DNA from: Eudorina sp. 2006-703-Eu-15
Taxonomy: Eukaryota > Chlorophyta > Chlorophyceae > Chlamydomonadales > Volvocaceae
DNA: 64,000 nucleotides
Direction: 5' to 3'
Assembly (NCBI GenBank): GCA_003117195.1
Contig: BDSI01000068.1
Span: 616,970-680,969, forward strand
Position numbers and translations under genes: made by a program. Below are positions 54,401 to 64,000 of the stretch, in pieces (within the stretch, counting starts at the first letter, position 1; the number at the start of each line of letters is the position of its first letter). The notes under the pieces were generated by a model. That model had not been told where the DNA came from. It ran no database searches and worked only from the letters and a program-made list of their open reading frames with translations.

Positions 54401-57250
54401 CCCATCCCCCTCGCCCCCACTGTCAACAAGAGAGACGGTGAAACCCCAGCAGCCGCGACACCCCTTCCCTTCCGACCGTCCACCCTTCCATCCCTCAATC
54501 CCTCAACCCATCTTCCCAACCATACAACCTCCCTTGTTCGATTTTCATTCTCACTACCAACCATACTTCTACTGTAGATGCCAATCACGACAGCGAAACC
54601 GCATAAGAGCACCAAACCGATACCCCCCACCGATACCCCCCACCGATGCCCCCCCTACACCCGCTCAACCCCCCCCCACCCCACACACACCTGTATGACC
54701 GCCTCCTCCGTTGTGAAGCCCAGGGGGCAGAAGGACAGCGTCACCGTCACGCGGCCGTTCCCAGGCACCACCCCCCGGCAGGGCTCCACCTTGAAGCAGG
54801 GGTTGGGCCGCGTCTCAACGATCTCAAACTCAAAGTCCACAGGGACCTGGGTGGGCAGGGGGAGGGGCAGGGGGAGGGGCAGGGTGCGCAGCGGGGGCAG
54901 GCGGGCGCGCGCGAGGGAGACAGGGAGACAGGGAGGGGTGGGCCAAAGTGTTATCCCGAAACACGCGATCTGGGTCGGGCGGGTGTCTCACCAATCACAT
55001 AGCCCCACCCACACCTCCACGCGCACCTTGCACTCCAGCGTGTGTGTCCGCGTGACCTCCTGCCCCACCGCCGCCCGCCCAAAGTCCACCCGGGTGGGGA
55101 ACAGCGTCTCATTCGCCACCGGGTAGGCGTGGATGGGCACCAGCAGGTTCTCCTCCTGGGGGGGGGCGGGGCCGGGGCGGGGTCGGGGAGGGGCGGAGGA
55201 TGGTGGAGGGAGAGGGGCAGGGGGGGACGGGGTAAAGGAGGTGGCAAGGTGAGGGGGAAAACACATGTGTGTAGGTATACTAATACAGCACATCAGTAGG
55301 CCAAGAGAGAAATGTGCACGGTGGCGGGGGAGGAGGATGCCAGCGGAGGGAGTGAAGGTGGGATGAAGGTGGGATGCGCGGCATCGAGAAAAGACGAGAA
55401 GACGCGGAACGGAGCGGCCCCCATTTGGGTTATCACACCCACCTTTGACCACCCCACTCCGCCCCACCTCGCTTGCAACCCGGCCCCGGACCATCTCCGC
55501 CCCTCCTCCCAGACCGCTTGCAACCCGGCCCCGGCCCCGGACCCCCCCGCCCCACCCCGCCCCGCCGCACCTCCGCGTGTATCCGCACGCAGTCGTAGTA
55601 GTAGCGGTAGTGCGAGGGGCAGAACTCCACCACCACCTCCTCGCTCATACCCGGGGCCAGCAGGCCCTTCTTGTTGGTGCAGGTGACCTGGAAGGAGGGC
55701 CAGGGGGAGGGAGGGCCAGCGGGGGAGGAGGGGAGGGGGGCAGTCGGGGACTGATCAAGTGGGGCGACGACGGAGGGATGGGTGCCGAGATAGAGATCCT
55801 TTCGGGAGTTCAGACGGACAACGGGAAGCGGGACTCGAGGGACGGCAATCGGCGGACGGGACTTGGGGGGAGGTAGGGTCGCCTGGGGGGTGCGGTGCGG
55901 TGCGGCGAGGCGGTGACGGGGCTTTCGGGGGTCGCTCGCTTTCGGGGCTTCCTCCGCTCCTCTCGTCTGGCGGCCCCCAGTCGGCTCCCCGCAGTCGGGC
56001 GGGGCCCGTGCCCCCGGGCACCACCCTCGGGCCCGACAGCCCAGTCCCGCTGTCCTGCGGCCCTGTCCCGGGTGCCGAGGGGGCCGGCCACTCCAGGGGC
56101 AGCCTCCCGGCGGACTGTGGAGCTGCGCCCAGGACACCGGTGCAGCATGCGGTGCCGCCCGCCCTCATCATGCTGTGGCGTCCCCCCCGGGCGCCGCCGC
56201 AGGTGGGGCCCAGCCCCGGTCCTCCTCCTCCTCCTCCTCCTCCTCCTCCACCACAAACCTGCCGTTCTGCACCGAAAAACAAGCAGCCATGGATACCTAC
56301 AGGGCCCCAGCGCTGCCCTATTGCCTAGAGTTCCTTCCTCACAGTCCTCACAGTCCCGCGGACCCCTCCAGGATCCCGCGGCCCGGGCCTCTCCGCCGCG
56401 GGACCCCCGGGCATCATAGGTCGGGACCAGGATCGCCCCCGTGTCGCTGTGCTGTTGGGCGGAGGGTTAGAGGGCCTTTGAAGCGGGATCAGGGGATGAG
56501 TGCGGAGAGGGGGGCCGACGCGCAGCCCTCCACTCAGTGGCACGTGCCAACCCCGCACCCCAAACTCAGCCTGCCCTTTTGCCCTCCGCGACGCCGTCGT
56601 GAGGTCGAGGGAAGGCCGGCTGAGGGGGGCCCGCCGGGAGAGTAGCGGGCTGGGGTGCTGCTGACGGGCCTGGAGGCGGGGCGGCTGCCCACGGCTGGGG
56701 GCAGGGTTCTTTCCCTAGAAGGGGGGAGGCAGGCACCACCGCGGACCAGTCGCACCCGGCCCCCTCCCCCCACGTCGTCGTCCCCCCCACTCTTCCCGGG
56801 AAGTGGGGCGAGTCGGCGGCTGGCACGGAGTTAGGGGAACGGCCCCCACGGTGCAACCCACACACCTTGAAGAACGGCGTGCTGGGCGGGATGATGTGGA
56901 ACCGTGTCCCCCTGGCCCGCACATTGCGGATGATCAGCGTCTGGCTGTACACCTGGCCCAGCGTGTAGCCGCCGAAGTTGAGCACCGCCGGCTCCGCCTG
57001 CAGCACGCGCGTGCTGCCGACCTTGCAGTAAACCTGGTTATAAGTGAGGAGGTTGGGGTTCCGGAGCGGAGTGTCCTCCACCAGCCCCTGCGACAGAGGC
57101 CCGGGACGCAACAGAAGGCAGGCGCCAGCGTCAATGTCTGCGATGGCGGTCGCACATGTTGCAGACCCTGGCTGCCGCCGGGCCGCGCGCTCCAGCAGCT
57201 CGCACCTCCATAGCTGGTGGAAGCTCCGAAGTGGCGAACATAGTCGCCAT
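46685..57250 (-). CDS. CFAP221: CFAP221/FAP221 (Pcdp1) central-pair protein, complete, 16 exons
   Basis: Exons: 57250-57206, 57087-56866, 55687-55571, 55155-55027, 54846-54691, 53887-53504, 52988-52928, 52647-52280, 51891-51351, 50868-50772, 50397-50334, 49838-49773, 49301-48774, 48406-48308, 47744-47575, 46811-46685. Every phase agrees, giving 1057 aa. The N-terminal half carries the family's ASH/PapD-like Ig modules: VLNFGGYTLGQVYSQTLII, FHIIPPSTPFFKV, VEFCPSHYRYYYDCVRIHAE, ENLLVPIHAYPV and VPVDFEFEIVETRPNP. An Ala/Gly-rich and very acidic insert (DDDDDEEEEADESEE) follows at about 223-351. Then come charged helical segments and a domain with SYDMGYDMDYVIQPRMYDIY. In Chlamydomonas FAP221 belongs to the C1d projection of the central pair with FAP54, FAP46 and FAP74 and binds calmodulin; loss of mammalian Pcdp1 gives primary ciliary dyskinesia. 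The start MATMFATSELPPAME is a tiny exon spliced in phase to GLVEDTPLRNP. The last two exons are the least certain. Confidence 0.92.
46941..47017. repeat. (AC)n microsatellite
   Basis: Pure CA tract of about 38 units in the last intron of CFAP221. Confidence 0.98.
48420..48640. repeat. (GGGTGA)n array in CFAP221 intron
   Basis: About 220 bp of GGGTGA and GGGGGT variants. On the gene strand this is a pyrimidine-rich CCCTCA array ending about 14 bp before the acceptor of exon 14. It is not the volvocine telomere repeat (TTTTAGGG). Confidence 0.95.
49573..49597. repeat. 25-bp motif shared with 1932-1956
   Basis: Second copy of the CACGCACTCCTG...CTGCCTGCCTA motif, in CFAP221 intron 12 beside an ACACACCC tract. 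Confidence 0.6.
50026..50149. repeat. (AGTC)n microsatellite
   Basis: About 31 units of a tetranucleotide AGTC with a few CCGT variants near the left end. CFAP221 intron 11. Confidence 0.97.
52990..53215. repeat. Polypurine tract (GGGGA/GGA)n
   Basis: About 225 bp almost purely purine on the plus strand and pyrimidine on the CFAP221 strand, ending immediately before the acceptor of exon 7 (intron 6). Confidence 0.95.
53933..54055. repeat. 14-bp tandem repeat, about 9 copies
   Basis: Unit GGTGGTTAGCTACA with variants GTTAGTTAAA, in CFAP221 intron 5. Confidence 0.93.
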
Positions 57251-59772
57251 GGCAGCTGCGCATCACCCCATCCCTCCGGCTTTGCGCTCCAAGCTCCACA
57301 GTGTTCGGCAAGAAGAGGCTTCTTGAAGGATTTGAGTTCTCAGTCAATTTAACGTCGAATAATACTTAATGTTTTATATATTTCAATGCAATGATGATAG
57401 TCTAAAATTTCTGTTTTCCACGCCGGATCAATCAAGTAGTACGTGTAATATCCCTAGCAGATTATGTTGACGTAGTGCGCGATAGAAGGACATCAGAAAC
57501 GAGGATGTCTTGGAGTGGAACAGTCCTTCGATAGTACGGTCCCCGTACATAAAATGTTTCAGAAATCCCTGCCTATCCCAGCTGGTACCGTTACCAGGTT
57601 TGGACTCCTTTCACCGATGGGAAGTTGGCCTGTATGGTAATTTTCCTCAACCCGCGTGGGAAACCATTTACTTAAAGGATTGCGATAAGAGTAGACCATT
57701 TCCCTTAGCGCGCATGCGGTAAGCTCATCGCATGCACTACTTGAACACGTTAGCTTGTCTTGGCCCGATTCTCGGCCTCGCTCACAGGGCAGGGTACGGC
57801 ATGGCGCCTTCGCAGCCTTGCAAAAGCAATGTGTGAGACGTTAGCGTATCACTTTAGGCGGATGTCACTGCGGGTCGCATCGTCCAGGGGGTCAAGCAGC
57901 CTGCGCAAGTTCAGCACGAACTTTGGGGAGCTCCCACTGGTGCATTGACGCCCTACCCTGCCTTAAATAGCGCTGGGTGGGGTCCCGCTGCTCACGCAGG
58001 CTTCCACTAAGCTGCCATCATGCTTCAGGCTGCACGGCGTCGATCCGGGGGTACCTCCAGGCGTAAATGGAAGTCGTTCGGGCCCAAAGCTGTGTATGAG
58101 TTGCCGGGACTCTGCGACGCGGCCCTTTAGACAGCCCCTGCGGGGGCGCTGGTCGCGTGCACGGGCAGACGGCCCGAGTTCGATGAACGTGCGGGGCCGC
58201 CAGCCGGCGGAACCAATTCGAAAAGGGTCGAAACGGAACTTGAGGGCGGCGCAACCCGCGGGCCCGGACCTCATTGACACTGTGCCGAGATGCCGTAACC
58301 CACGGCCGCCAGAGCCGTCCAAGTTCCGCCCGCTGCGCAGGTTTTACCAATGGACATGTTCACATGTAACCCCGGCACGTGGAACATGCAGCGCGCTCTG
58401 TGTCATGACGTCCAAGCGCAGTGAAACAGGCAACAAGCCCGCAGCGTTTCATGCGGGGTGAACGATGCCGTGCAGCTTCGGTTCCGTACTGTAGTAGGTG
58501 AGAGCTGGCAAAGGCTTCTCGAGATGCTGGGACAGTGCTTCGCACCGTATTTAGGGAGTAGGGCCGACCATTGTACGACACCTACTACACGTACGGCGCC
58601 CCCTCAAACGCATCCGACGCAATTCGCCTCCCTGGCACCTCGGTCGACTCTCCCGCGTCTCCGCCGCGCGGTGTCAGCTTGCACGCTGCACATCGGGCAG
58701 CGTTTTCGGATTCGGTGGATTGAATGGATGGGCATACGCCGCATGATACATGTACATGTACCCTTTTCGGGGTCCGCTGTAGTGCTCATTCATTCATTCA
58801 TGTACATGTTGCAGGACCACGGGACTAAGGGTCCACCTTGTAACGGTTATGTTAGGACCACGGGTCGGATGATGCTCGCGGATCAGTTTACCGCGGCCCA
58901 CGGGTCGCTATCGACGATTGTGTCAACTGCACATGTGTAAGATTTGGTCGAACGCCTGTGAATCGCACATGGCTGCGGCATTAATCGGGGTCAATCTGAC
59001 CAGAGGGCAACCCATGCAGCCCATGTCCTTCCACACCACACACACCTAAGTAAAGAAATAACAGAAAAAATTGTAAATGACTTGGATACTGATTACATTT
59101 GTTTTCTGAGCGCATTCGGAGGGCGTTAGGTTTTACTACGATACAGTTTGAGTCATTTAACTGAGCACGGGAGACCCTCTTAAGCGATCATAAACTTTAT
59201 TTAACATTCGTAGAAAGACACTTCAGAGAATTCAACATCGCTGTTATACTTTGGCCTTAGCTGGCATGTACAGTTGAATCTCACACCCTGCTCCCCAAGG
59301 ACGACGACAGTGTGACAACTACACCGTTTAAAGCCATGAATTCCCAGGTGCTGGCTTGTTGAGCCTCGCTGGCAAGGTCGGGATACGCCCCGTGGGACAC
59401 CAACTCCTCCGTGCCTATTGCCACGGAGGCCACCCTGCCCCGCCCCCTGCGCTTGGCGGGTTCACCTCTGGGTGGGCCTTCTGCAGCCTTCTAAATTCTA
59501 TCGGCAGCCGCGTTCATCGGGCGTCACACGCTGTCGCCGGCGCTCTCCCAACCCGAGGAAAATGCAATCGCACGTCCTGGCCCCGCCCACCTAGCCCGGG
59601 GGCACCCTCCCGGGGGCACCCTCCGGCCCTCCTAGCCCTCCTGGCTCCTCAGCCCCCGCCCGCCCTCCTGTCCCCGGCGCATCAACACACATCTCTCACC
59701 TACACTGGTTAAACGCTGCGCTGAGCAGGGGACTCCGGCGCAGCGCCGCGGTCCTCTAGAGCGGTACCGAGC
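57251..59772. other. Divergent intergenic region
   Basis: About 2.5 kb between the start codons of CFAP221 (minus) and the unknown plus-strand gene, so both promoters should be here. It is AT-richer near 57350-57480 and 59030-59230. It contains a 30-bp retroelement remnant (58824-58853). No supported gene is seen. Confidence 0.6.
58824..58853 (+). mobile_element. 30-bp dead-on-arrival retroelement insertion
   Basis: The insertion carries only the family terminus GGTCCACCTTGTAACGGTTA with a few extra bases each side. It is flanked by an exact 11-bp duplication, AGGACCACGGG, at 58813-58823 and 58854-58864. Confidence 0.85.
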
Positions 59773-62700
59773 ATGCCGCCCAAAGGCGGCCCGCAGCCGC
59801 ATCACGGCCACGGCGGCGGCCGGGCTCCCCAGCCGCCGCAGCCGCCGCAGCCGCGGCGGCCCCACTACAAGTACAAGTATCGCGCGGAGGAGGTCCGCGA
59901 GGCCTACCTCAGCGACAAAGAGTCGGGCCTGGTGGGTTGACCCCTGGACTGGTCTGGGGTGGGGTGTGGACGAGTGTGGAGCGCGGGGCCCCGGGGGCTG
60001 ATTCAAGCGGGATATGGGGCGGGATGGGGCGCGACCGTAGGATAGGGTAGGGGCCAAAATAGGCTAGGGGATCGAAGCAGGGGTGATCGGTGATGGAGCG
60101 CCCCAGGCCGGGCGTGTCGAGTTGAGCAGCCGGTCGGTGCGAAGTCAGGGACTGCGTTCAGAGTACCGTATGCAGTGCCATAGGCTGTCAGGGCAGCAGA
60201 GGTCGGCCGTGCAGCGCTTATCGTACATACACGCTGTGTGTGTAGATAAGAGACCCGCCCGGCCCAAACCAAGTACGCGTGCGTGCAGCGGATGACCACC
60301 TCGCAAGGCTCTAGTCGGGATACAGGTCCACATTGTAACGGTTACATAAGGCTCATTCACGTGAAGGAGGAGAGGATGCCGGGGCCGGCCGAGCACCCCA
60401 GGGCCCAGGCGCATCAGCAACGCACCGCCCCCCCCTCACATGCGTCCAAGCTGTGCACGCACTCATACCGTGTGCGTTCAAGCTGCGATCTCCGAACTCC
60501 AGTCTCCGACATCCGAGCCCCGGGCTGCATCTCCGACCTCGCACCTACACCCGCAGATTACTGGCGAAACCAGGCCAAACCACTCATTTAACCTCCTTCA
60601 GTCCCCTTGATGTGTCTATTTCTCCCTCCTTCCCACCCGCCGCCGCCCCGCAGTCCAGCGCCCTCCGCGACGCGCTCAAGTCGCTGTTCTCCGAGCCGCG
60701 CCTGCCCGACAACCCCTACTACTACCTGGCAGCCACACTGGCGGCGCACGTGGACCAGTCGCGGCTGTGGAAGATGCCGGCGGCGGACCTGCTGTCGTCG
60801 TACGATGTGGAGGTACGACGGAGGTGACGGAGGTGATGCAGTACGACGGGATACAGCGTGCGTCGAGGCGCGCTGTGTGGTCGATAGGGAATTGGAAACC
60901 GCGGTGATGCCCGAGGGCGTGTGAGTTACGGCGCGATTAGGTTGCTGAAGGAAAGCCAAGTTGGGCAAATGGGTCGGGTTATGTAGAAGACTGCTTTTAC
61001 ATAACTTGCGCTCAACAGCGCAGATGGCCTCGGTCGCACGACCGCTAATCTCCACGCATGGCACCACGCGTCGCAACGCAGCGTGTATGGAAAGCCCCAC
61101 AACCAACCCCTGGTCAGTCACACATGGTGGCAGTGGCTCTAGTTCTCTCAAGTACGACACGGTACGGCACTAGGCGCACATTAAAATATGCCCAAACACC
61201 GTGGCATGCGCGCAGTCGAGCACCGTGTGCGATCTCTTTGACGGACAGTGGCTTCGTGTTCACGCGCAAGCCGGCCAAGCAATCGAATTTTTCGAAATTC
61301 ATGAAAAACGCCCTCGAACTATAAGCTGCGTTTATCTTAGTGTTGGAACATGAATGTAATATATTATCTTTGTGCATGCTCGCAAAACGGCCTGTCGCCG
61401 ACGCCTGGATCGGAGTGACGGCTGTGAGTTCACCGTTTATTACAGTGAGCCCGTGAGAATATCGATGGACCGGCAAAAGAGGATGTAGGAAAGGCAATGA
61501 AAGATTGCCGCGAATGTGATCGATGAAACGCATTATAACGCCGTTCTGGCGATCAAGTCAGCGATACTCGCGAAACGCGCCGCCAGCTCGACCGATCCGA
61601 CGCTCTGGCGTCAGCGCTGCTTTCGCCGTCGTTGTATTGAAAATACAAAGTCCAGTACATGTGAAGGAGTCTGCCATTTGCAAGGAAACCGTAAGGCACA
61701 GAAAATCCGGTTTACGGCGTCGGCTGGCGGCCAAGGCTCGTGCCCAACAATGCCCTCCTCACGTCCTCATCTGGCGGCATGAAACAATGGTTGCGTCGTA
61801 GGTGCGACCCGCCCAGCTCGGGTCTCATCTTCATTGGGACCTATTGGGAGGGCGCGGCCAGTGTACTGCACACACACCTGCACACACACATACACACACA
61901 GGATAGGCCATGGAAGGCGACGACTGGTTACCCGTTGGGAGGCGAGCGGACTGAAGCGTCAGCGTGCAGCGGTGTGCTGCGCAGGGCTGCGCGCAGATCC
62001 GGGAAACGTGTGGAAAGATCGTCGCGGGGTTCATCGTAGGAAGTGCCGAAGCTGCAGCCGGTGTATCGGCCACCCAACATATCGTATTATCCAACATGCC
62101 GGAATTAAAATTCCAGTGCTATATTATAATTCTCTTCCTTTCATTTAGTTTTCATTGTACCATCCATTATCGAGACCAGGTTTCGATCCTGGGACCTCGG
62201 GGTTATGAGCCCCGCACGCTTCCGCTGCGCCATCTCGATGTCGATGCATACAATGAAAGTGTTTCTTAATTAGTAGCTATCCCGCGGGCGCGTTGCTCTT
62301 TGCAAACCCCGCGACCCGCCCTCGGACGGCCGTCTCATTGCTCTGCGCCCAACTCGCAGGGCGGCCTGGAGCCCATGTACGGCGATCTGCAGCTGTGCAA
62401 GATCTCCAATTTCAGCCACTGCTGCGGCCTGCCGCACGTGCTGCGAGTGGTGTCCAGGGAGGGTGAGTTCTGCCCCCCTCGCCGATCAACCCTTCTGCCG
62501 CACCCCCCTCCCACCCCCCTCCCTTGACACCCCGGGCGCTCCCCCCCGTGTGTCTGGGCTGTTTCAATAATACCCCACCGGGCCCCTTTTCTTTCCCGTC
62601 CGTTCCGCCTTCCGGCGCAGGTGCCACCTTCCTCCACGAGACGCTGCTGCACGGCCTCCCCGAGTCGCTGTTCCACCCCAGCCCGCTGGTGTCCAGCCTG

Positions 62701-63899
62701 GCGGAGGGGACGGAGGTGACGCTGCAGGCGCTGTGCTCCGTACAGGTGCCCGTGTGTGTGTGGGGGGGGAGGGGGTTGGGGGGGGAGAGTACAGGAAATG
62801 GGGGGCCGAAAGGGGGGATTGGGAGGGGCGTGTGGGTAGGTGGGTCATGGGGGTTTTGCGCCGGGAGTTGAAATGAAGACCGTGTGGAGGGAATGGGGGC
62901 TTTGAGGATTCGGGGTTGGGGGTTGGGGGTCGAGGGGGTCGTGGGGGATAAAACAGAAAAACAGCCCAGACACATCCAGCCCGGCGATAAGTACTCACCA
63001 ACGATGATTACCTCTGACCTCTTTGGGGGATCTCCCTGCCCGGTCCTGTCGCGGGGCGAGGAGCGGCGCGAGGTCGGAGCCGAGAACGCCCTCGCCCGAC
63101 TGCTGCCTGCCCGGCCGTCCTCTCTCCCCCAGCGGCGCACCACTCCCCCTGCCCACTCTGTCCCTGTCCCCTCTGCCCCCCCGGCCCCCCCAGGGCTCCT
63201 CCGCGCTGTGGAACCCCCAGCTGCTGGAGTTCCCCGAGATTGAGATCCGGTGTGACGTGGTGGTGAGAGAGAGCTCCAGGGGGGGAGGGGAGGGCGAGGG
63301 GAGGGGGGGAGGCGGGGGATTGCCAGGCATGTTGAAGCTGCTGCAGGAGGGGGAGGGGAGGGAAGGAGGAGGCAGCGATCCACGGGAGGGGAGGAGTCAA
63401 GGTTGCACCCTTCCTGCCCCGCCCCCTGCCCCGCCCCCTGCCCCGCCCCCTGCCCCGCCCCTGCCCCGCCCCTGCCCCGCCCCCTGCCCGCCCCCTGCCC
63501 CGCCCCCTGCCCCGCCCCCTGCCCCGCCCCCTCGGCCCCCCTTCGCACCTCAGATCCGCGGTGGCAAGCTGGATGAGGCGCTGAGGGAGTTCGTGGGGCT
63601 GGTGGTGGCGGACGTCCGGGAGCTCAATGAGGTGTGTGTGTGGGGGGGGGGGTCCAGAAGGTGTGGGTGTCGGAAGGTGTGGGTGTGGGTGGGTGTGGGT
63701 GGGTGTGGGTAGGGTGTGGGTGGGTAGGCGCTAGGGGGATTCCGCCTGTACCCCCCCACCCCTGCCCCTTCCCCTGCCCCGGCCTCACGTCCCCTACCCC
63801 CATCCCCCCATCGCAATCCCCCTCATTGTCATTGTCAGGTCCCGGTGTACTTTGTGGACGGAGTGGCCATCCGGGACGGTCCCGCAGTCATGCCCGACC
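59773..63899 (+). CDS. Unrecognised multi-exon protein (partial, runs off right edge)
   Basis: Exons: 59773-59931, 60654-60812, 62360-62462, 62621-62745, 63194-63262, 63554-63631, 63839-63899, all with matching phases, giving about 251 residues so far. The last exon ends in phase 1 at a GTGAGT donor near the window edge. The N-terminus is basic, His- and Pro-rich (MPPKGGPQPHHGHGGGRA, then PQPPQPPQP). It is followed by a conserved-looking helical stretch (SALRDALKSLFSEPRLPDNP, then YYYLAATLAAHVDQSRLW) and a likely folded region with KISNFSHCCGLPHVLRVV, FLHETLLHGLPESLF, FPEIEIRCDVV and VPVYFVDGVAIRDGP. The steady exon phases and codon bias show a real gene. I do not recognise the family. It is head-to-head with the ciliary gene CFAP221, which is only weak evidence for a related role. 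Confidence 0.8.
60312..60347 (+). mobile_element. 36-bp dead-on-arrival retroelement insertion
   Basis: Carries TCGGGATACAGGTCCACATTG and then TAACGGTTA, the last bases of the shared-tail family, flanked by a 7-bp duplication AAGGCTC at 60305-60311 and 60348-60354. It sits in intron 1 of the unknown gene. Confidence 0.8.
62168..62239 (-). tRNA. Initiator tRNA-Met (CAU)
   Basis: A 72-nt cloverleaf. The acceptor stem ATCGAGA/TCTCGAT is a perfect 7-bp match with A1:U72, followed by a discriminator A. The A-box region is TGGCGCAGCGG. The anticodon arm is CGGGG-CTCATAA-CCCCG with three G:C pairs next to the loop. The T arm is CCAGG-ATCGAAA-CCTGG. The AUCG T-loop, A1:U72 pair and GGG:CCC stem are hallmarks of eukaryotic initiator rather than elongator tRNA-Met. 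There is no intron. It lies antisense in intron 2 of the unknown gene. The nearest T4 run on its strand is about 50 nt past its 3' end (within 62100-62120). Confidence 0.95.
62944..62996. repeat. Dispersed intronic repeat, copy 4
   Basis: AAACAGAAAAACAGCCCAGA then CACATCCAGCCCGGCGATAA, close to the reverse complement of 1311-1361. A short fragment (TGTGTCTGGGCTGTTTC) is also at 62550-62566. Introns 4 and 3 of the unknown gene. Confidence 0.6.
63417..63536. repeat. 12- to 13-bp minisatellite
   Basis: Unit CCCCGCCCCCTG with length variants, about 9 copies, ending close to the acceptor of the exon at 63554. Confidence 0.93.
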
Positions 63900-63924
63900 G
63901 TGAGTGTGTGTGTGTGTGGGGGGT

Positions 63925-63984
63925 TAAATTGAAAAAAATAAATAAACCCGTAGAACGAACCCGGGCACACCCAGCATAACGCAG
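63925..63984. repeat. Dispersed intronic repeat, copy 5
   Basis: AAATTGAAAAAAATAAATAA then ACCCGTAGAACGAACCCGGG then CACACCCAGCATAAC. It is the best partner of 644-704, in the last intron reached by the window. Confidence 0.6.
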
Positions 63985-64000
63985 TATACTTACGGTGTGG

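Noticed and set aside
62168..62239. Initiator tRNA considered as the head of a SINE
   Set aside because: The cloverleaf is intact with perfect stems, there is no adjoining copy of the shared retroelement tail, and no target duplication was seen.

Overview
The window looks like nuclear DNA of a volvocine green alga (Chlamydomonas/Volvox relatives). It is GC-rich and has small exons with strong GT-AG introns full of AC, GT and pyrimidine repeats. It also has Ala-, Gly- and Gln-rich coding stretches, a TGTAA polyadenylation signal, and genes typical of a ciliated eukaryote. The species cannot be told from sequence alone. I rebuilt gene models by hand from splice sites, reading phase and recognised protein families. 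In the models called complete, the exon phases match at every junction.

Layout. (1) 1-6178, minus: a very long Gln/Pro/Ala/Gly-rich protein leading into a PB1 domain, cut by the left edge. (2) 8168-19316, minus: complete 21-exon Tudor-SN (SND1/TSN) gene, 1037 aa. (3) 19317-22046: retroelement tails and short tandem repeats. (4) 22047-24649, minus: two-exon gene for a BTB/T1-like protein of about 649 aa. (5) 24650-30211: AT-richer, repeat-rich DNA with a terminal-inverted-repeat element, a SINE-like insertion with target-site duplication, and an AC microsatellite. (6) 30212-37873, plus: 11-exon gene joining an ADP-ribosylglycohydrolase-family domain to a 640-residue Ala-rich 11-mer-repeat tail ending in a CaaX box. 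(7) 41470-45772, plus: complete 9-exon WDR82/Swd2 gene. (8) 46685-57250, minus: complete 16-exon CFAP221/FAP221 (Pcdp1) gene. (9) 59773 to the right edge, plus: unrecognised multi-exon gene with an initiator tRNA-Met gene antisense in its second intron.

How they fit together. The genes are unrelated housekeeping or ciliary functions: RNA metabolism (Tudor-SN), histone H3K4 methylation or transcription termination (WDR82), and the central pair of the ciliary axoneme (CFAP221). There is no operon logic. WDR82 and CFAP221 converge, and CFAP221 and the unknown gene diverge.

The most novel items are the glycohydrolase/11-mer-tail/CaaX fusion with altered catalytic motifs, the family of elements sharing a 3' end (including 30-36 bp 'dead-on-arrival' insertions with clear target duplications), the Gln-rich PB1 protein, and a dispersed roughly 60-bp intronic repeat family.
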